Origin: Paenibacillus sp. BSR1-1
Lineage (GTDB): Bacteria > Bacillota > Bacilli > Bacillales > Cytobacillaceae
Direction of reading: 5' to 3'
Assembly: GCF_030403775.1 (NCBI RefSeq)
Contig: NZ_JAQMWQ010000006.1
Span: forward strand, 186,001-250,000
Length of the DNA stretch: 64,000 nt
Shown: in pieces, positions 17,289 through 27,220 of the stretch
Numbering within the stretch: position 1 is the stretch's first letter
Layout of the letters: each line of letters opens with the position of its first letter
Notes under the pieces: model-generated
The model's database searches: none
Seen by the model: only the letters and a program-made list of their open reading frames with translations
Told to the model about the DNA's origin: nothing
Position numbers and translations under genes: made by a program

Positions 17289-18611
17289 TCACCCCGACTT
17301 TCTGATATGTCTAAATCGTATTGAAAATTGTTGATAAATCATAACGAATAAACAGATAGCACCAGATATAATGAAACTTACCCAAATGGTCAGCAAATTG
17401 TCGTTCCATGGTGTTAGGAACAAACCACCCACAGTACCAATCAATGAAGAAAGGGGAATGATTACAGGTAAAGTTTTGTTGCTCAGTATTATAAATAACA
17501 TCGGCACTATGATTGCTGCATAAATATTTCCGGTGAAAAACAAAAGCTGCAGTGGGTTGGGTGTAAGGATACTCACAATAATGAGTAAACCGATACAGAC
17601 GGTACCGGAAAAAATGTAGGAAATTTTCCATTTCTCACGATCTGATAATGGGTGAAATAATTCTATTATATTTTTTACAACCAAGGTTGTCGTAGCATGG
17701 AGCTCTGAACTAATGGCAGACGAAATGACACTAAAGCAAAATGAGACAAATAAAACAATGAGCATGGTTGATTGAATTTTATCCACAAGTTCAAACAGTA
17801 AAGAATATATATTTTTGTAGCTTCTGCCAAACATAATAATCATGAGAAGTGAGGTGAAGGCGAGAGGCACTGTTGCCCAAATGACACCTGCAAGTGTAAA
17901 GGTCATGCGCACTTTTTCTCGTTGAATGATAAATACTCTTTGCCATGTGGCCCGGTCAATCATGGCCTGTCCAAAACCAATCAAGATAGCAGTAAAAATA
18001 AACCAGATTGAATCAGTATTTTTAAAGAATAAGATGTACGGATGATATAATTTGATTCCCTCATAAACAGGATGAACACCTTCCTGGATAAAGAAATAGA
18101 CAGGGATAACGATAACGGTCCCGAAGATTAAGGTGACATTCACACCTGCAAGTTGATGGATCCGCTGCATTCCACCCATTCCTCCGACAAAAAAACAAAA
18201 TCCTAAAAACAACAACATCCCAATAAAAACAGGAATAGGGAACATAATGTGGATGAGGATTCCGGCACCCATTGCCTGAATAAATAGAGAGTGCAGGCTC
18301 GTAAAAATAAGTACAGCGATGACGATCCAGTAGCCGGCAGGTGTTAATTTTTTTCTTAATACATCCCCAATCGTTTGCTGCTCAGGGAATTTATCACGGA
18401 GTACTTTGGCTATAAATCCAAACAAAATGAGTGCTATTGCCCCCATTAAGGAATATCCAAGACCTCCTGTTAATCCGTATTTAATTAATGTTTCAGGAGA
18501 GGAAAGGATGGTATTGCCTGTTATCCACCTTGCTAAAAGACTGACAACCCCATAGCCAACACCTAATTTAATCGCACCGCTAATATAAAATTGAAAAGAA
18601 TTTTTATTCAA
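17289..18611 (-). CDS. sodium:solute symporter (SSS family)
   Basis: This 440-residue membrane protein has about 12-13 hydrophobic segments. The GQAMIDRATWQRVF region and SSAISSELHATTTLVVKNI match the sodium-solute symporter family, particularly the urea-like (DUR3) branch. The family imports small solutes with sodium. The TTG start overlaps the stop of the response-regulator gene (TTGA), with AAGGAGA seven bases upstream, so the two are translationally coupled. This puts the transporter under, or in signalling contact with, the adjacent two-component system. The substrate is unknown; a nitrogenous compound is likely from context. Confidence 0.78.
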   Translation of the reverse strand: MNKNSFQFYISGAIKLGVGYGVVSLLARWITGNTILSSPETLIKYGLTGGLGYSLMGAIALILFGFIAKVLRDKFPEQQTIGDVLRKKLTPAGYWIVIAVLIFTSLHSLFIQAMGAGILIHIMFPIPVFIGMLLFLGFCFFVGGMGGMQRIHQLAGVNVTLIFGTVIVIPVYFFIQEGVHPVYEGIKLYHPYILFFKNTDSIWFIFTAILIGFGQAMIDRATWQRVFIIQREKVRMTFTLAGVIWATVPLAFTSLLMIIMFGRSYKNIYSLLFELVDKIQSTMLIVLFVSFCFSVISSAISSELHATTTLVVKNIIELFHPLSDREKWKISYIFSGTVCIGLLIIVSILTPNPLQLLFFTGNIYAAIIVPMLFIILSNKTLPVIIPLSSLIGTVGGLFLTPWNDNLLTIWVSFIISGAICLFVMIYQQFSIRFRHIRKSG

Positions 18612-19300
18612 CGGTATGTCTCCTTTAGACGGAAGTCACGGGGTGATTGTCCAGTCGTTTTTCTAAAGATTTGACTGAAGTAATGTTGGCTGTTAAAGCC
18701 GCATCTTTCAGAGATCGTGCTAATGCTTAAATCAGGGGAGTCGATTAACATTTTTTGCGCTTCTTTTAAACGGTAATCATTCAAGTATTCCGAAAAGCCC
18801 ATCCCGACTTCCTCATGAAATTTTCTGCTTAAATAAGCAGGGTTAATGTGGATTTTAGACGCGAGATAGTTCAATGATAATTTTTCACTATATTCCTGGT
18901 GAATGATTTGTAAAGCGTTTACAATTGGTTCGGTATACCGCCCTAACCTTTCATACTTGTTCAAAACACTCATCAACTCGTCTTCAATGACTGGCTTAGT
19001 AATGTAATCCACAACACCAAGTCTTATCGAGGCCTGTGCATATTCAAAATTTTGAAATGCTGTCACCATAATAATGTCCATCGAATAAGAACTGGTCAGT
19101 TCCTTCGCTAACTCCAAACCAGATTTTCCTGGCAGCTGGATATCTAAAAAAGCAAGAAATATTTCATGTTGTTTGATAATTTGAAGGGCTTGGGAGGCAT
19201 CAAGGGCCTTGAAAAATTTCCAGTTTGGAAATTTTTTTTGAATTAAATATTCCAGTTGTTCTAATTCAAGAGGTTCATCATCGACTAAAAGGATATTCAT
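18608..19300 (-). CDS. response regulator, receiver plus AraC-type HTH (YesN-like)
   Basis: This DNA-binding response regulator has 230 residues. The receiver domain covers about 1-118, with acidic DDE at 7-9, phospho-acceptor Asp53 in LAFLDIQLPG, Thr80 and Lys102 in ITKPV. An AraC/XylS double helix-turn-helix spans about 130-228, ending in CGFNSQHYFSQIFRKTTGQSP. It overlaps the histidine-kinase gene by one base. It probably activates uptake genes in this block. Confidence 0.9.
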   Translation of the reverse strand: MNILLVDDEPLELEQLEYLIQKKFPNWKFFKALDASQALQIIKQHEIFLAFLDIQLPGKSGLELAKELTSSYSMDIIMVTAFQNFEYAQASIRLGVVDYITKPVIEDELMSVLNKYERLGRYTEPIVNALQIIHQEYSEKLSLNYLASKIHINPAYLSRKFHEEVGMGFSEYLNDYRLKEAQKMLIDSPDLSISTISERCGFNSQHYFSQIFRKTTGQSPRDFRLKETYR

Positions 19301-20049
19301 TACATTGCACCTTCTTTTGCTAATGGGAAAATGGCGGTTACACTGGTCCCAATATCTGTATTGTTTAATGTTACGGAAGTACGATCCCCGGGAAAAAGAA
19401 TCTCAAGCCTTTTGGCGATATTTTCTAATCCAAGCCCGCCATCGTTAGATTGGAGCACCTGTCCTTCTAGAGAATTATTCCAAACGGTTACATATACTTC
19501 TTCATTTTTTTTATTAATGATGATTTTTAAAAAGGCTTCACCGATGTGCTTTTCAAAGGCATGTTTAAAGGCATTCTCGACAAGAGTTTGAATTAAAAAA
19601 GGGATAATAACAGATTGTCCAACCTCTGGATCGATCGATATTTCATAATGAAGTCTTTCACGAAACCTTATTTTTTGTATTTCCAAGTAGTAATTAATAT
19701 ACGATAATTCCTCATTGATTGTAATAAGTGGGGAATTGGTTTTATATTTAAATTTAAGTAATCTTGAGAGAGTTTCAATCGAGCGAATTAGTTCCGATTT
19801 TCTGTCTAATCTGGCCAAGCTTAAAATCGAATTTAATGTATTAAAGAGAAAATGCGGCTGAATTTCTTGATTTAATTGATTATATAGCGCTGTTTGCAGC
19901 TCTTTTTCAAGGGCAATTTCCCGTGTTTGTTTTTCTAGAAGGTCTATTCGTTTTTCAAAAACAAATAAGAACAACAAGGTAAAAGCACCTAATAAAGGGG
20001 CTAACACACATAGCATGATATAAAGGGAGAAGGTTTCAATATTAAGCAT
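19300..20049 (-). CDS. LytS/YesM-type sensor histidine kinase, no sensor domain
   Basis: This 249-residue kinase has one membrane segment (about 8-30), a short coiled coil, the His_kinase motif IQPHFLFNTLNS with the phosphorylated His near residue 83, and an ATPase domain with VENAFKHA and GGLGLENI. There is no extracellular loop, PAS or HAMP domain, unlike most members of about 580 residues. With no visible sensor domain, signal input may come from the SSS or NCS1 transporter made by the same operon. AAAGGAGA lies upstream of the ATG. Confidence 0.88.
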   Translation of the reverse strand: MLNIETFSLYIMLCVLAPLLGAFTLLFLFVFEKRIDLLEKQTREIALEKELQTALYNQLNQEIQPHFLFNTLNSILSLARLDRKSELIRSIETLSRLLKFKYKTNSPLITINEELSYINYYLEIQKIRFRERLHYEISIDPEVGQSVIIPFLIQTLVENAFKHAFEKHIGEAFLKIIINKKNEEVYVTVWNNSLEGQVLQSNDGGLGLENIAKRLEILFPGDRTSVTLNNTDIGTSVTAIFPLAKEGAM

Positions 20050-20075
20050 GGAACAAGATTCTCCTTTAGATGTAG

Positions 20076-20106
20076 AAAAAGGGAGTCAAACCACACTCCC
20101 TTTTTT
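20076..20106 (-). terminator. terminator of the ABC transporter operon
   Basis: AAAAAGGGAGT and ACTCCCTTTTT flank an 8-base loop between the end of the ATPase gene at 20150 and the start of the kinase operon. Confidence 0.8.
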
Positions 20107-20149
20107 AATATAATATTTTATCTAATTTTTTTCATTTTTGAAAATAGCT

Positions 20150-21145
20150 TTATTGGAAAAGCTGCTCTGCAAAATGGCAGCTGACATAATGATTTCTATT
20201 TATTTCTCTTAATGCAGGTTCCTCCATTTTACACTTCTCTGTCGCAAACGGACAGCGTGTGTGAAATCGACAGCCGCTAGGCGGATCGATAGGGGAGGGG
20301 ACATCTCCCTTTAAAATAACGCGTTCCCTTGAATACGTTGGATTTGGAACAGGAATAGATGATAATAATGCCTTTGTATAAGGGTGATGCGGTGAATCAA
20401 ATAGTGCTTTCTTTTCTGCAATTTCAACGACCTTACCAAGATACATCACCATAACCCGGTCAGAAATATGACGTACGACACTTAAATCGTGCGAAATAAA
20501 TAGGAAGGTGAGTTGAAATTGATTTTGCAGCTTTTTTAATAGATTTAGTATTTGGGCTTGAATGGATACATCCAAAGCAGAAACTGCTTCATCACAAATA
20601 ATTAATTTAGGATTTACCGCAAGAGCGCGGGCAATTCCAATCCTTTGACGCTGACCGCCGCTAAACTCGTGGGGATAGCGATCAAGTGCTTCCTCGGGAA
20701 GACCAACATAACCAAGTAATTCTAACATTCTCTCCAATCGTTTGTCCTTTGGAACAACTTGTTGAATCGCCATTGCTTCATTTAGAATTTGCTTGACAGT
20801 TTGCCGTGGGTTGAGTGAAGCAAAAGGATCCTGGAAAATAACCTGCAGATCTCCTCTGAGCTTTCTCATTTCTTTTTTATTAAAATCGAGTATATTTTGC
20901 CCAGAATATAGGACTTTTCCGTCTGTCGGTTCATCCAGTCTTAAAATCGCTCGTCCAGTCGTTGATTTTCCGCAGCCGGATTCGCCAACAATACTTAACG
21001 TTTCCCCTTCATAGAGATGGAAGGAAACATCGTCAACGGCTTTTACATAGCTTTTTGGTTTAAAAACGGAGTCTGTTTTAACTGGGAAATACTGCTTTAA
21101 ATGGTCCACCTCTAATAATATTTTCTTTTTTTCCGCAGTTTGCAT
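20150..21145 (-). CDS. oligopeptide-type ABC transporter ATP-binding protein (DppF/OppF-like)
   Basis: This 331-residue ATPase has Walker [10 protein letters not shown], the Q-loop FQDPFASLNPR, signature FSGGQRQRIG and Walker B LIICDEAVSALD. The C-terminal oligo_HPY region carries the CRFHTRCPF..C cysteines that hold a 4Fe-4S cluster in some DppD/F proteins. It is the last gene of the permease operon and overlaps the stop of its partner by one base. With that partner it would power uptake of the ligand bound by the two lipoproteins at 12739 and 24321. Confidence 0.92.
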   Translation of the reverse strand: MQTAEKKKILLEVDHLKQYFPVKTDSVFKPKSYVKAVDDVSFHLYEGETLSIVGESGCGKSTTGRAILRLDEPTDGKVLYSGQNILDFNKKEMRKLRGDLQVIFQDPFASLNPRQTVKQILNEAMAIQQVVPKDKRLERMLELLGYVGLPEEALDRYPHEFSGGQRQRIGIARALAVNPKLIICDEAVSALDVSIQAQILNLLKKLQNQFQLTFLFISHDLSVVRHISDRVMVMYLGKVVEIAEKKALFDSPHHPYTKALLSSIPVPNPTYSRERVILKGDVPSPIDPPSGCRFHTRCPFATEKCKMEEPALREINRNHYVSCHFAEQLFQ

Positions 21146-22164
21146 TATTGTACAGCCTCCTTTTCAATCACTTGCCCAGTCCATTTATCTGTATACATCC
21201 AACAGCGGACTTTCGAGCCATCAGTATGTTCTACTAACTCCGGCTGTTTGGCATGACATAGCGGCTGCTCAAAAGGGCACCTTGAGGCGAACCTACAGCC
21301 CACTGGCATATTATATGGACTTGGAACACTGCCTTCAATCGTTTGCAATTCTTCCTGATCTTGGTGAATCTTCGGTAAAGAATTTATTAAACCAAGGGTA
21401 TATGGATGCTTTGGATTTGCAAAAATGTTTTCCGTCTCTGCATGTTCAACAATATTGCCGGCATACATAACTGCAACGGAGTCACATGTTTCTGCGACCA
21501 CACCTAAATCATGTGTAATCATGATGACACCCATGCCTAACTTGGTTTGCAGGTTTTTAATTAACGCTAGTATTTGTGCTTGAATAGTTACATCCAAGGC
21601 TGTTGTTGGTTCGTCAGCAATCAATACCTCAGGGGTACAGGCAAGTGCCATTGCAATCATGACCCGCTGGCGCATACCACCGCTTAATTGGAAAGGCTCC
21701 TGTTTTGCCCTTTTTTCAGGAGAGGGGATTCCAACGAGCTTGAGCATTTCAATCGATTTGGTCCATGCTTCTTTTTTTCCCATTTTTTGATGCAGCCTTA
21801 AAGCCTCCGCAATTTGTTCACCAACCGGAATGACGGGATTTAAGGAAGTCATCGGCTCTTGGAAGATCATCGAAATTTCGTTCCCGCGAATTTTCCTCAT
21901 TTCGTCTTCAGGAAGTGAAACCAAATCCCTTCCTTTGAAAAGAATCTGTCCGCCTGCGATTTTACCAGGAGGGGAGGGGATTAAACGGAGAATCGAAAGG
22001 GATGTCATACTTTTCCCGCAGCCGGATTCGCCGACAATACCCAAGGTTTCTCCCTTATTAAGTGTGAAATCGATGCCATCTACTGCTTTACTTACTCCGC
22101 GCTTCGTATAAAAATGAGTTTTTAATCCTTTGACTTCTAATATCGGTTTGTTTTTTTCAATCAT
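21145..22164 (-). CDS. oligopeptide-type ABC transporter ATP-binding protein (DppD/OppD-like)
   Basis: This 339-residue ATPase has Walker [20 protein letters not shown], signature LSGGMRQRV and Walker [12 protein letters not shown]. The C-terminal region carries [10 protein letters not shown] as in DppD. The frame extends to a GTG at 22179, but that codon touches the AGGTGG ribosome site, so I chose ATG 22164. It lies directly between the DppB-like permease gene and the DppF-like gene. Confidence 0.92.
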   Translation of the reverse strand: MIEKNKPILEVKGLKTHFYTKRGVSKAVDGIDFTLNKGETLGIVGESGCGKSMTSLSILRLIPSPPGKIAGGQILFKGRDLVSLPEDEMRKIRGNEISMIFQEPMTSLNPVIPVGEQIAEALRLHQKMGKKEAWTKSIEMLKLVGIPSPEKRAKQEPFQLSGGMRQRVMIAMALACTPEVLIADEPTTALDVTIQAQILALIKNLQTKLGMGVIMITHDLGVVAETCDSVAVMYAGNIVEHAETENIFANPKHPYTLGLINSLPKIHQDQEELQTIEGSVPSPYNMPVGCRFASRCPFEQPLCHAKQPELVEHTDGSKVRCWMYTDKWTGQVIEKEAVQ

Positions 22165-22182
22165 TTCTACATTCACCACCTG

Positions 22183-23103
22183 TTAATTTAATTCAATCCG
22201 TTTATTGAAGAATCGATAGAATACATCAACAAATAAATTCACGATTACGAAGATAAGCGAGGCCATCAGGACTCCACCTTGAACCATTGGTAAATCGCGC
22301 ATGCGAATCGCATCCACAATCATTCGTCCAAGCCCGTTGATGGCGAAAATCGATTCAACAAGTACCGTTCCACCGAGGAGGGAACCAAATTGTAAACCAA
22401 CAACAGTAATAACAGGGATAAGGGCGTTGCGTAAAGCATGCTTATAAATGATGACACGTTCACGAAGTCCTTTGGCGCGCGCTGTCCGGATATAATCCTG
22501 ACGAACGACCTCTAACATACTGGATCTGGTCATCCGAGCGACGATGGCGGCACCGCCGGCACCTAATGTTAGTGATGGAAGAATCACATGCAGGATGCTG
22601 TCCCAACCGGCAACTGGAAGAATTTGAAGTTTAACAGAAAAGAAATACATCATCATTAATCCAAACCAAAAGCTTGGAAGTGAAATTCCTAAAAGGGCAA
22701 CTAACATTACACCTGTATCTCTAAGGGAGTAAGGCTTTACTGCTGAAATAATCCCGGCAGCCATCCCTAAAATAATCGTGATAAGAATACTAAAAAATGC
22801 AAGCTCCATAGTAATCGGTAAGCGAACCATAATTTCATCTAACACTGGCTGACTATTTTTTAACGAAGTGCCAAAATCACCATGAAAGATATTCGTTAAG
22901 TAATCAAAATATTGAACCAATAAAGGCCGGTTTAATCCTAATTGTTCACGAATTCCATTAATTGTTTCTTTAGATGCCCCCTCACCTGCGAGCAAAACGG
23001 CAGGATCACCAGGAACAAGCTGCATAATGAAGAAAACAACGAACGTTACCCCGATTACGACCGGGATGGTTTGCAATAAACGACGAAAAATAAACATTAA
23101 CAT
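22183..23103 (-). CDS. oligopeptide-type ABC permease (DppB/OppB-like)
   Basis: This 306-residue permease has six membrane segments, the conserved N-terminal VVFFIMQLVPGDPA and the EAA loop YIRTARAKGLRERVIIYKHA that contacts the ATPases. The order permease-B, ATPase-D, ATPase-F, with the C-type permease first, is the usual dpp/app layout with the binding protein moved to a divergent gene. Confidence 0.92.
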   Translation of the reverse strand: MLMFIFRRLLQTIPVVIGVTFVVFFIMQLVPGDPAVLLAGEGASKETINGIREQLGLNRPLLVQYFDYLTNIFHGDFGTSLKNSQPVLDEIMVRLPITMELAFFSILITIILGMAAGIISAVKPYSLRDTGVMLVALLGISLPSFWFGLMMMYFFSVKLQILPVAGWDSILHVILPSLTLGAGGAAIVARMTRSSMLEVVRQDYIRTARAKGLRERVIIYKHALRNALIPVITVVGLQFGSLLGGTVLVESIFAINGLGRMIVDAIRMRDLPMVQGGVLMASLIFVIVNLFVDVFYRFFNKRIELN

Positions 23104-23128
23104 TGATGGCCATCCTCCTTTTAATCTA

Positions 23129-24031
23129 TTATTTTTTCATTCGTGGATCGAACGCATCGCGTAATCCATCTCCGAAAATATTAAAGCCTAATACGAGTAT
23201 TGATATCGTTAACCCAGGAAAAATAGCGATATAGGGAGCAGAGAACAAGAAATCCCTTCCATTACTTAACATCGTTCCCCATTCAGGTGAAGGGGGCTGC
23301 GCTCCAAGACCAAGGAATGACAATCCTGCAGCGGAAAGAATCGCAGTAGCAAGCCGTAAGGTTCCTTGAACAATAATGGGTGAAAGAATATTCGGAAAAA
23401 TATGTTTAAAAATAATCGTCACATCATTGGCACCCAACGACCTTATCGCATCGATATATTCGAGCCTTTTGACCTCAAGGGTAGAGCCGCGTACAATCCG
23501 GGCAAATAACGGAACGGAAAATGCCCCAACAGCAATCGTAACATTAATTAGACTTGGTCCAAGGGCACTAATAATCGCTAATGCGAGTAGAATTCCCGGG
23601 AATGCCAGCATAACGTCCATCATTCGCATAATAATAGAATCAACCCATTTGCCATAATAGCCGGCGACAAGTCCAAAAATAATCCCGAAGAATGCTCCGA
23701 AAAATACAGCTGCAAATCCGACCCCCATGGAAAGTCTTGAACCGTAAATAATCCGGCTTAAAATATCTCTTCCTTTATCATCTGTTCCCATCCAATGATC
23801 ACCAGAGGGCGGCATTAATTTATTTTCCAATTTTATTTCATATGGATCATAGGGAGCCAAAAGTGGGGCAAATATCGCGATGAGAATATAAAAAACAATA
23901 ATCACTGCCCCAACTAAAGCCGCTTTATTTAACATTAAAACAGAAAAGAAATCTTTCAATTTAGATTGTTTTGGTTGACTCATAGATTGTTTGATTACGA
24001 CAGAACGATCTGTTTTCACTTCTACTGACAT
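23129..24031 (-). CDS. oligopeptide-type ABC permease (DppC/OppC-like)
   Basis: This 300-residue permease has a cytosolic N-tail, six membrane segments, the family's HWMGTDDKGRDILSRIIYG and the EAA loop YIDAIRSLGANDVTIIFKHI. GGAGG lies seven bases before its ATG. It is first in the operon and divergent from the binding-protein gene at 24321; the 289-bp gap must hold both promoters. Confidence 0.92.
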   Translation of the reverse strand: MSVEVKTDRSVVIKQSMSQPKQSKLKDFFSVLMLNKAALVGAVIIVFYILIAIFAPLLAPYDPYEIKLENKLMPPSGDHWMGTDDKGRDILSRIIYGSRLSMGVGFAAVFFGAFFGIIFGLVAGYYGKWVDSIIMRMMDVMLAFPGILLALAIISALGPSLINVTIAVGAFSVPLFARIVRGSTLEVKRLEYIDAIRSLGANDVTIIFKHIFPNILSPIIVQGTLRLATAILSAAGLSFLGLGAQPPSPEWGTMLSNGRDFLFSAPYIAIFPGLTISILVLGFNIFGDGLRDAFDPRMKK

Positions 24032-24149
24032 GAAAAAACCTCCTTATATTTTTTTGAAAAAACATGATGCTGACTCTCGCTGCTCTGATCCCCCTTCCAA
24101 ACCATTTTTTCAATGGGAATATGTACAAATTATCAAAATTTTAATGAAT

Positions 24150-24234
24150 GTAAATATTTTTTAAATTGTTTGTCAAAATAGTTAAAAATTCAGTAAATAT
24201 TCTGTAAATATTCTTTTTCATCATCTTCTATAAT
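24150..24234 (+). promoter_or_regulatory. repeated GTAAATATTY motif and -10 upstream of second binding-protein gene
   Basis: GTAAATATTT (24150), GTAAATATTC (24193) and GTAAATATTC (24204) precede TATAAT at 24229-24234. The last two repeats are 11 bp apart, close to one DNA turn, as for side-by-side binding by a regulator. A similar pair stands before TATAAT upstream of the paralogous gene at 12739. There is no good -35. A regulator of the transport block, such as the response regulator at 18608, is a candidate binder. Confidence 0.45.
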
Positions 24235-24320
24235 GCAGATAAGCAAGCTTAGAGGCAGGTGAAATTGGTTTACATCTTAGATTCTGAATTTTTAAAAAGA
24301 CAACAAAGGAGCAGGGGAAA

Positions 24321-25898
24321 ATGGAGAGAAAAAGACGAACCATCAAAAATGGCATTCTATTTGTATTAATTGGATTAATGCTGATGATTGCTCAAGCGTG
24401 TTCTACAAAACCATCTACATCTAATGAGTCAGCAAGTAAACAAGAAGGGCCAAAACAAGGCGGAACCTTAACCGTAGTCAGGCTTTCTGATGCAACCAAA
24501 CTAGACCCGCATTTCATTACTGATATACCTTCAGCAAACATTGTTTATCAAAAGGTATATGAGGGTCTGGTTGAACCAGATAAAGATTTTAAAATTCAAC
24601 CATTACTAGCAAAAGAATGGAAAGTAATCGATGGTACTACTTGGGAATTTAAATTAAGAGAAGGTATAAAATTCCACGATGGTGCACCATTTAATGCAGA
24701 TGCTGTTAAAAAAACCTTTGATCGTTTGCTCGATCCGAAAACAGCTTCGCCGCAGCGCGAAAAGTTTTCAATGATTAAAGAAGTGAAGGTTGTGGATGAA
24801 AACACGGTTCAATTAATCCTTGAATATCCGTATGCGCCACTTCTATCTATTTTGGCAAGTAATGAAGGAAGTATCATTAGTCCAAAAGCTTTGGCGGAAA
24901 ATCCGGATTCATTATCACAGCATCCAGTTGGAACAGGGCCTTTTGTGTTCGAGTCTTGGAAGACAGGACAAGAAATTTCCTTAAAGAAAAATGAAAACTA
25001 TTGGGGCAAAAAACCTAATATTGATCGTGTTGTATTCAAGGTTGTACCTGAAGATGCTACTCGTCTTGCCATGATTGAAACAGGAGAAGCACAAATCAAT
25101 GATCAAGTACCTGTCACAGAAATTGATCGCATTGAAGCTTCTGATAAGATGGCTCTTTACCGTACAGAAGGACTAGCCGTTGAATATGTTGGATTCAATG
25201 TAAAGAAAAAGCCATTTGATGATGTAAGAGTTCGTAAGGCAATCAGCCATGCGATTGAAAGAGAAGCCATTATCAAAGGTGTCTATAATAATGTAGGAAC
25301 TCTTGCAAACGAAGCGATGAGCCCGAAAGTGTTTGGCTATAGTGATAAAATTAAGCCATATGACTATGATTTAAACGAAGCAAAGAAACTATTAAAAGAA
25401 GCTGGCTATGAAAAAGGTCTTAAAGTGACATTACTAACGAGTGATCGAAAAGAACGTATCAATATGGCAGAAGTTATTCAATCTCAGTTAAAAGGGATTG
25501 GCGTAGATGTGAAAATTCAAGTTATGGAGTATGGTGCTTATATCGGAATGATTGAAAAAGGTGAGCACGACATGGCGATTGGCGGATGGGGAAATGCAAC
25601 AGGAGATGGAGATTACAACCAATATAACCTATTCCATTCAGCATCACAGGGACCTCCAGGAAATCATTTCTACTATAGTAATCCTGATGTAGATAAAATG
25701 ATTGAAGCGGCACGAAGAGAATCAGATGAGAAAAAGCGTTTAAAGCTTTATGAAGAAGTTATGCAGAAGGAAATTGACGATGCCGTTTATGTTCCAATCC
25801 GAAACTACGAGCATATCGCTGCATATAGTAAAAATGTAAGTGGATTCTGGTTAAATGCTGCTAGTTATTTAATGATCGATGATGTAGTCATAAAATAA
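24321..25898 (+). CDS. ABC transporter substrate-binding lipoprotein (SBP family 5), second copy
   Basis: This 525-residue binding lipoprotein has signal peptide and lipobox AQAC (Cys27). The family-5 fold is marked by LAKEWKV, IKFHDGAPF, VGTGPFVF, PEDATRLAMIETGEAQI and FDDVRVRKAI. Most of the sequence can be aligned to the copy at 12739 without large gaps. It is divergent from the permease/ATPase operon and is followed by two amidohydrolase genes, so transport and ring or amide hydrolysis appear linked. Confidence 0.92.
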   Translation: MERKRRTIKNGILFVLIGLMLMIAQACSTKPSTSNESASKQEGPKQGGTLTVVRLSDATKLDPHFITDIPSANIVYQKVYEGLVEPDKDFKIQPLLAKEWKVIDGTTWEFKLREGIKFHDGAPFNADAVKKTFDRLLDPKTASPQREKFSMIKEVKVVDENTVQLILEYPYAPLLSILASNEGSIISPKALAENPDSLSQHPVGTGPFVFESWKTGQEISLKKNENYWGKKPNIDRVVFKVVPEDATRLAMIETGEAQINDQVPVTEIDRIEASDKMALYRTEGLAVEYVGFNVKKKPFDDVRVRKAISHAIEREAIIKGVYNNVGTLANEAMSPKVFGYSDKIKPYDYDLNEAKKLLKEAGYEKGLKVTLLTSDRKERINMAEVIQSQLKGIGVDVKIQVMEYGAYIGMIEKGEHDMAIGGWGNATGDGDYNQYNLFHSASQGPPGNHFYYSNPDVDKMIEAARRESDEKKRLKLYEEVMQKEIDDAVYVPIRNYEHIAAYSKNVSGFWLNAASYLMIDDVVIK

Positions 25899-25960
25899 TA
25901 AAAGGGAAAAGTACTTTTGAAAGAAAGTACTTTTCCTAATTTAAATTAGGAGGAATTGGG

Positions 25961-27199
25961 ATGACCACATTTTGGCTGACAAATGTCCGCTTAGAAAAAG
26001 GCTTTACATATGAAAATGATCGTATTTCCGGTACAGAAACCGAACATTGCCACTTGAAGATTGAAGACGGTACTATTACTGAAATAACAAATATAAAGCC
26101 TGAAATTGACGTAATGCAAAAGGATGCTAATGGTATGCTTTTGCTTCCTTCCTTAAGGGACATGCATATCCATATCGATAAAACCTATTATGGCGGACCA
26201 TGGAAAGCCTGTACACCTATCACGAACGGTATTTTTACTAGATTGGAAGAGGAGAAAGAATTACTTCCGAAGCTGCTTCCAACTGCTCAAGAACGAGCGG
26301 AGAAAATGATTGAATTATTTTTGAAAAACGGACATACCCATATTCGCACCCATTGTAATGTGGATCCTGTAATCGGTTTGAAAAATTTAGAGGCAACTGT
26401 AAATGCCTTAAAAAAATACGAGGATGTGCTCACCTATGATATTGTTGCATTTCCACAGCATGGACTATTAAAAAGTGATTCAGTGCAGCTCATCCGGGAT
26501 GCCATGAAGAATGGTGCCACATTAGTTGGCGGAGTTGACCCTGCAACAGTGGACCGTAATATTGAAAAATCCTTATATACCATCTTTGATATTGCGGTTG
26601 AAAATAATAAAGGCGTCGACATTCATCTTCATGATCCCAACACCTTAGGGGCATTTACCTTTGAAAGGATGGCGCATTATACAAAGGAAGCGGGGCTTAA
26701 AGGAAGATCCACCGTTAGCCATGGGATTGCATTAGGCGATTTAAATGGGGAAGCACTTACAGAAATGGCTGCCATTTTAAAAGATCAAGAGATGGATGTG
26801 ACGACGACAGTACCGATTAATCGGGCTACGATTCCGATTCCAACCCTAGATAAATTAGGTGTTCCCGTTTCTGTTGGCCATGATAGTATTACGGATCATT
26901 GGTCCCCGTTTGGAACAGGCAATACAATCCAAAAGCTGGGAACTCTTGCCGAAAGATTTCGATTGAGCGACGAATATTCTTTATCAACTGTCCTTAAGTA
27001 CGGAACTGGCGGTGTGACGCCACTTAATGAAAAAGGAGAGCGCGTCTGGCCAAAGGTTGGCGATGAGGCAACCATGATGCTCGTCAATGCATCATGTTCA
27101 GCCGAGGCTGTTGCAAGAAGGGCAACCGTAGAAGCGTTGTTTTTTAAAGGAAAAAAAGTTGAAAGCAAGCTGACAGAAGTAGATTCAGTACGAGTTTAA
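25961..27199 (+). CDS. cytosine-deaminase/AtzC-like amidohydrolase, paralogue 2
   Basis: This 412-residue enzyme has metal ligands MHIHIDKTY, FPQHGL, DIHLHDPN, VSHGIALGD and VGHDSITDHW. It shares the length, the C-terminal CSAEAVARRAT and most core motifs with the paralogues at 14573 and 27221. AGGAGG lies upstream of the ATG. It is the first of two adjacent amidohydrolase genes, 18 bp apart and presumably cotranscribed with the binding-protein gene 62 bp upstream. Variation around the strand-8 Asp (DSITDHW here, DNIYDSW and DGFYDSW elsewhere) suggests the paralogues act on different, related molecules. Confidence 0.88.
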   Translation: MTTFWLTNVRLEKGFTYENDRISGTETEHCHLKIEDGTITEITNIKPEIDVMQKDANGMLLLPSLRDMHIHIDKTYYGGPWKACTPITNGIFTRLEEEKELLPKLLPTAQERAEKMIELFLKNGHTHIRTHCNVDPVIGLKNLEATVNALKKYEDVLTYDIVAFPQHGLLKSDSVQLIRDAMKNGATLVGGVDPATVDRNIEKSLYTIFDIAVENNKGVDIHLHDPNTLGAFTFERMAHYTKEAGLKGRSTVSHGIALGDLNGEALTEMAAILKDQEMDVTTTVPINRATIPIPTLDKLGVPVSVGHDSITDHWSPFGTGNTIQKLGTLAERFRLSDEYSLSTVLKYGTGGVTPLNEKGERVWPKVGDEATMMLVNASCSAEAVARRATVEALFFKGKKVESKLTEVDSVRV

Positions 27200-27220
27200 G
27201 ATAATAAAGGAGGAGATTTG

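Noticed and set aside
24596..24805. Minus-strand open frames inside the binding-protein and amidohydrolase genes
   Set aside because: They are shadows of strong plus-strand genes with clear domains, lipoboxes and catalytic motifs.
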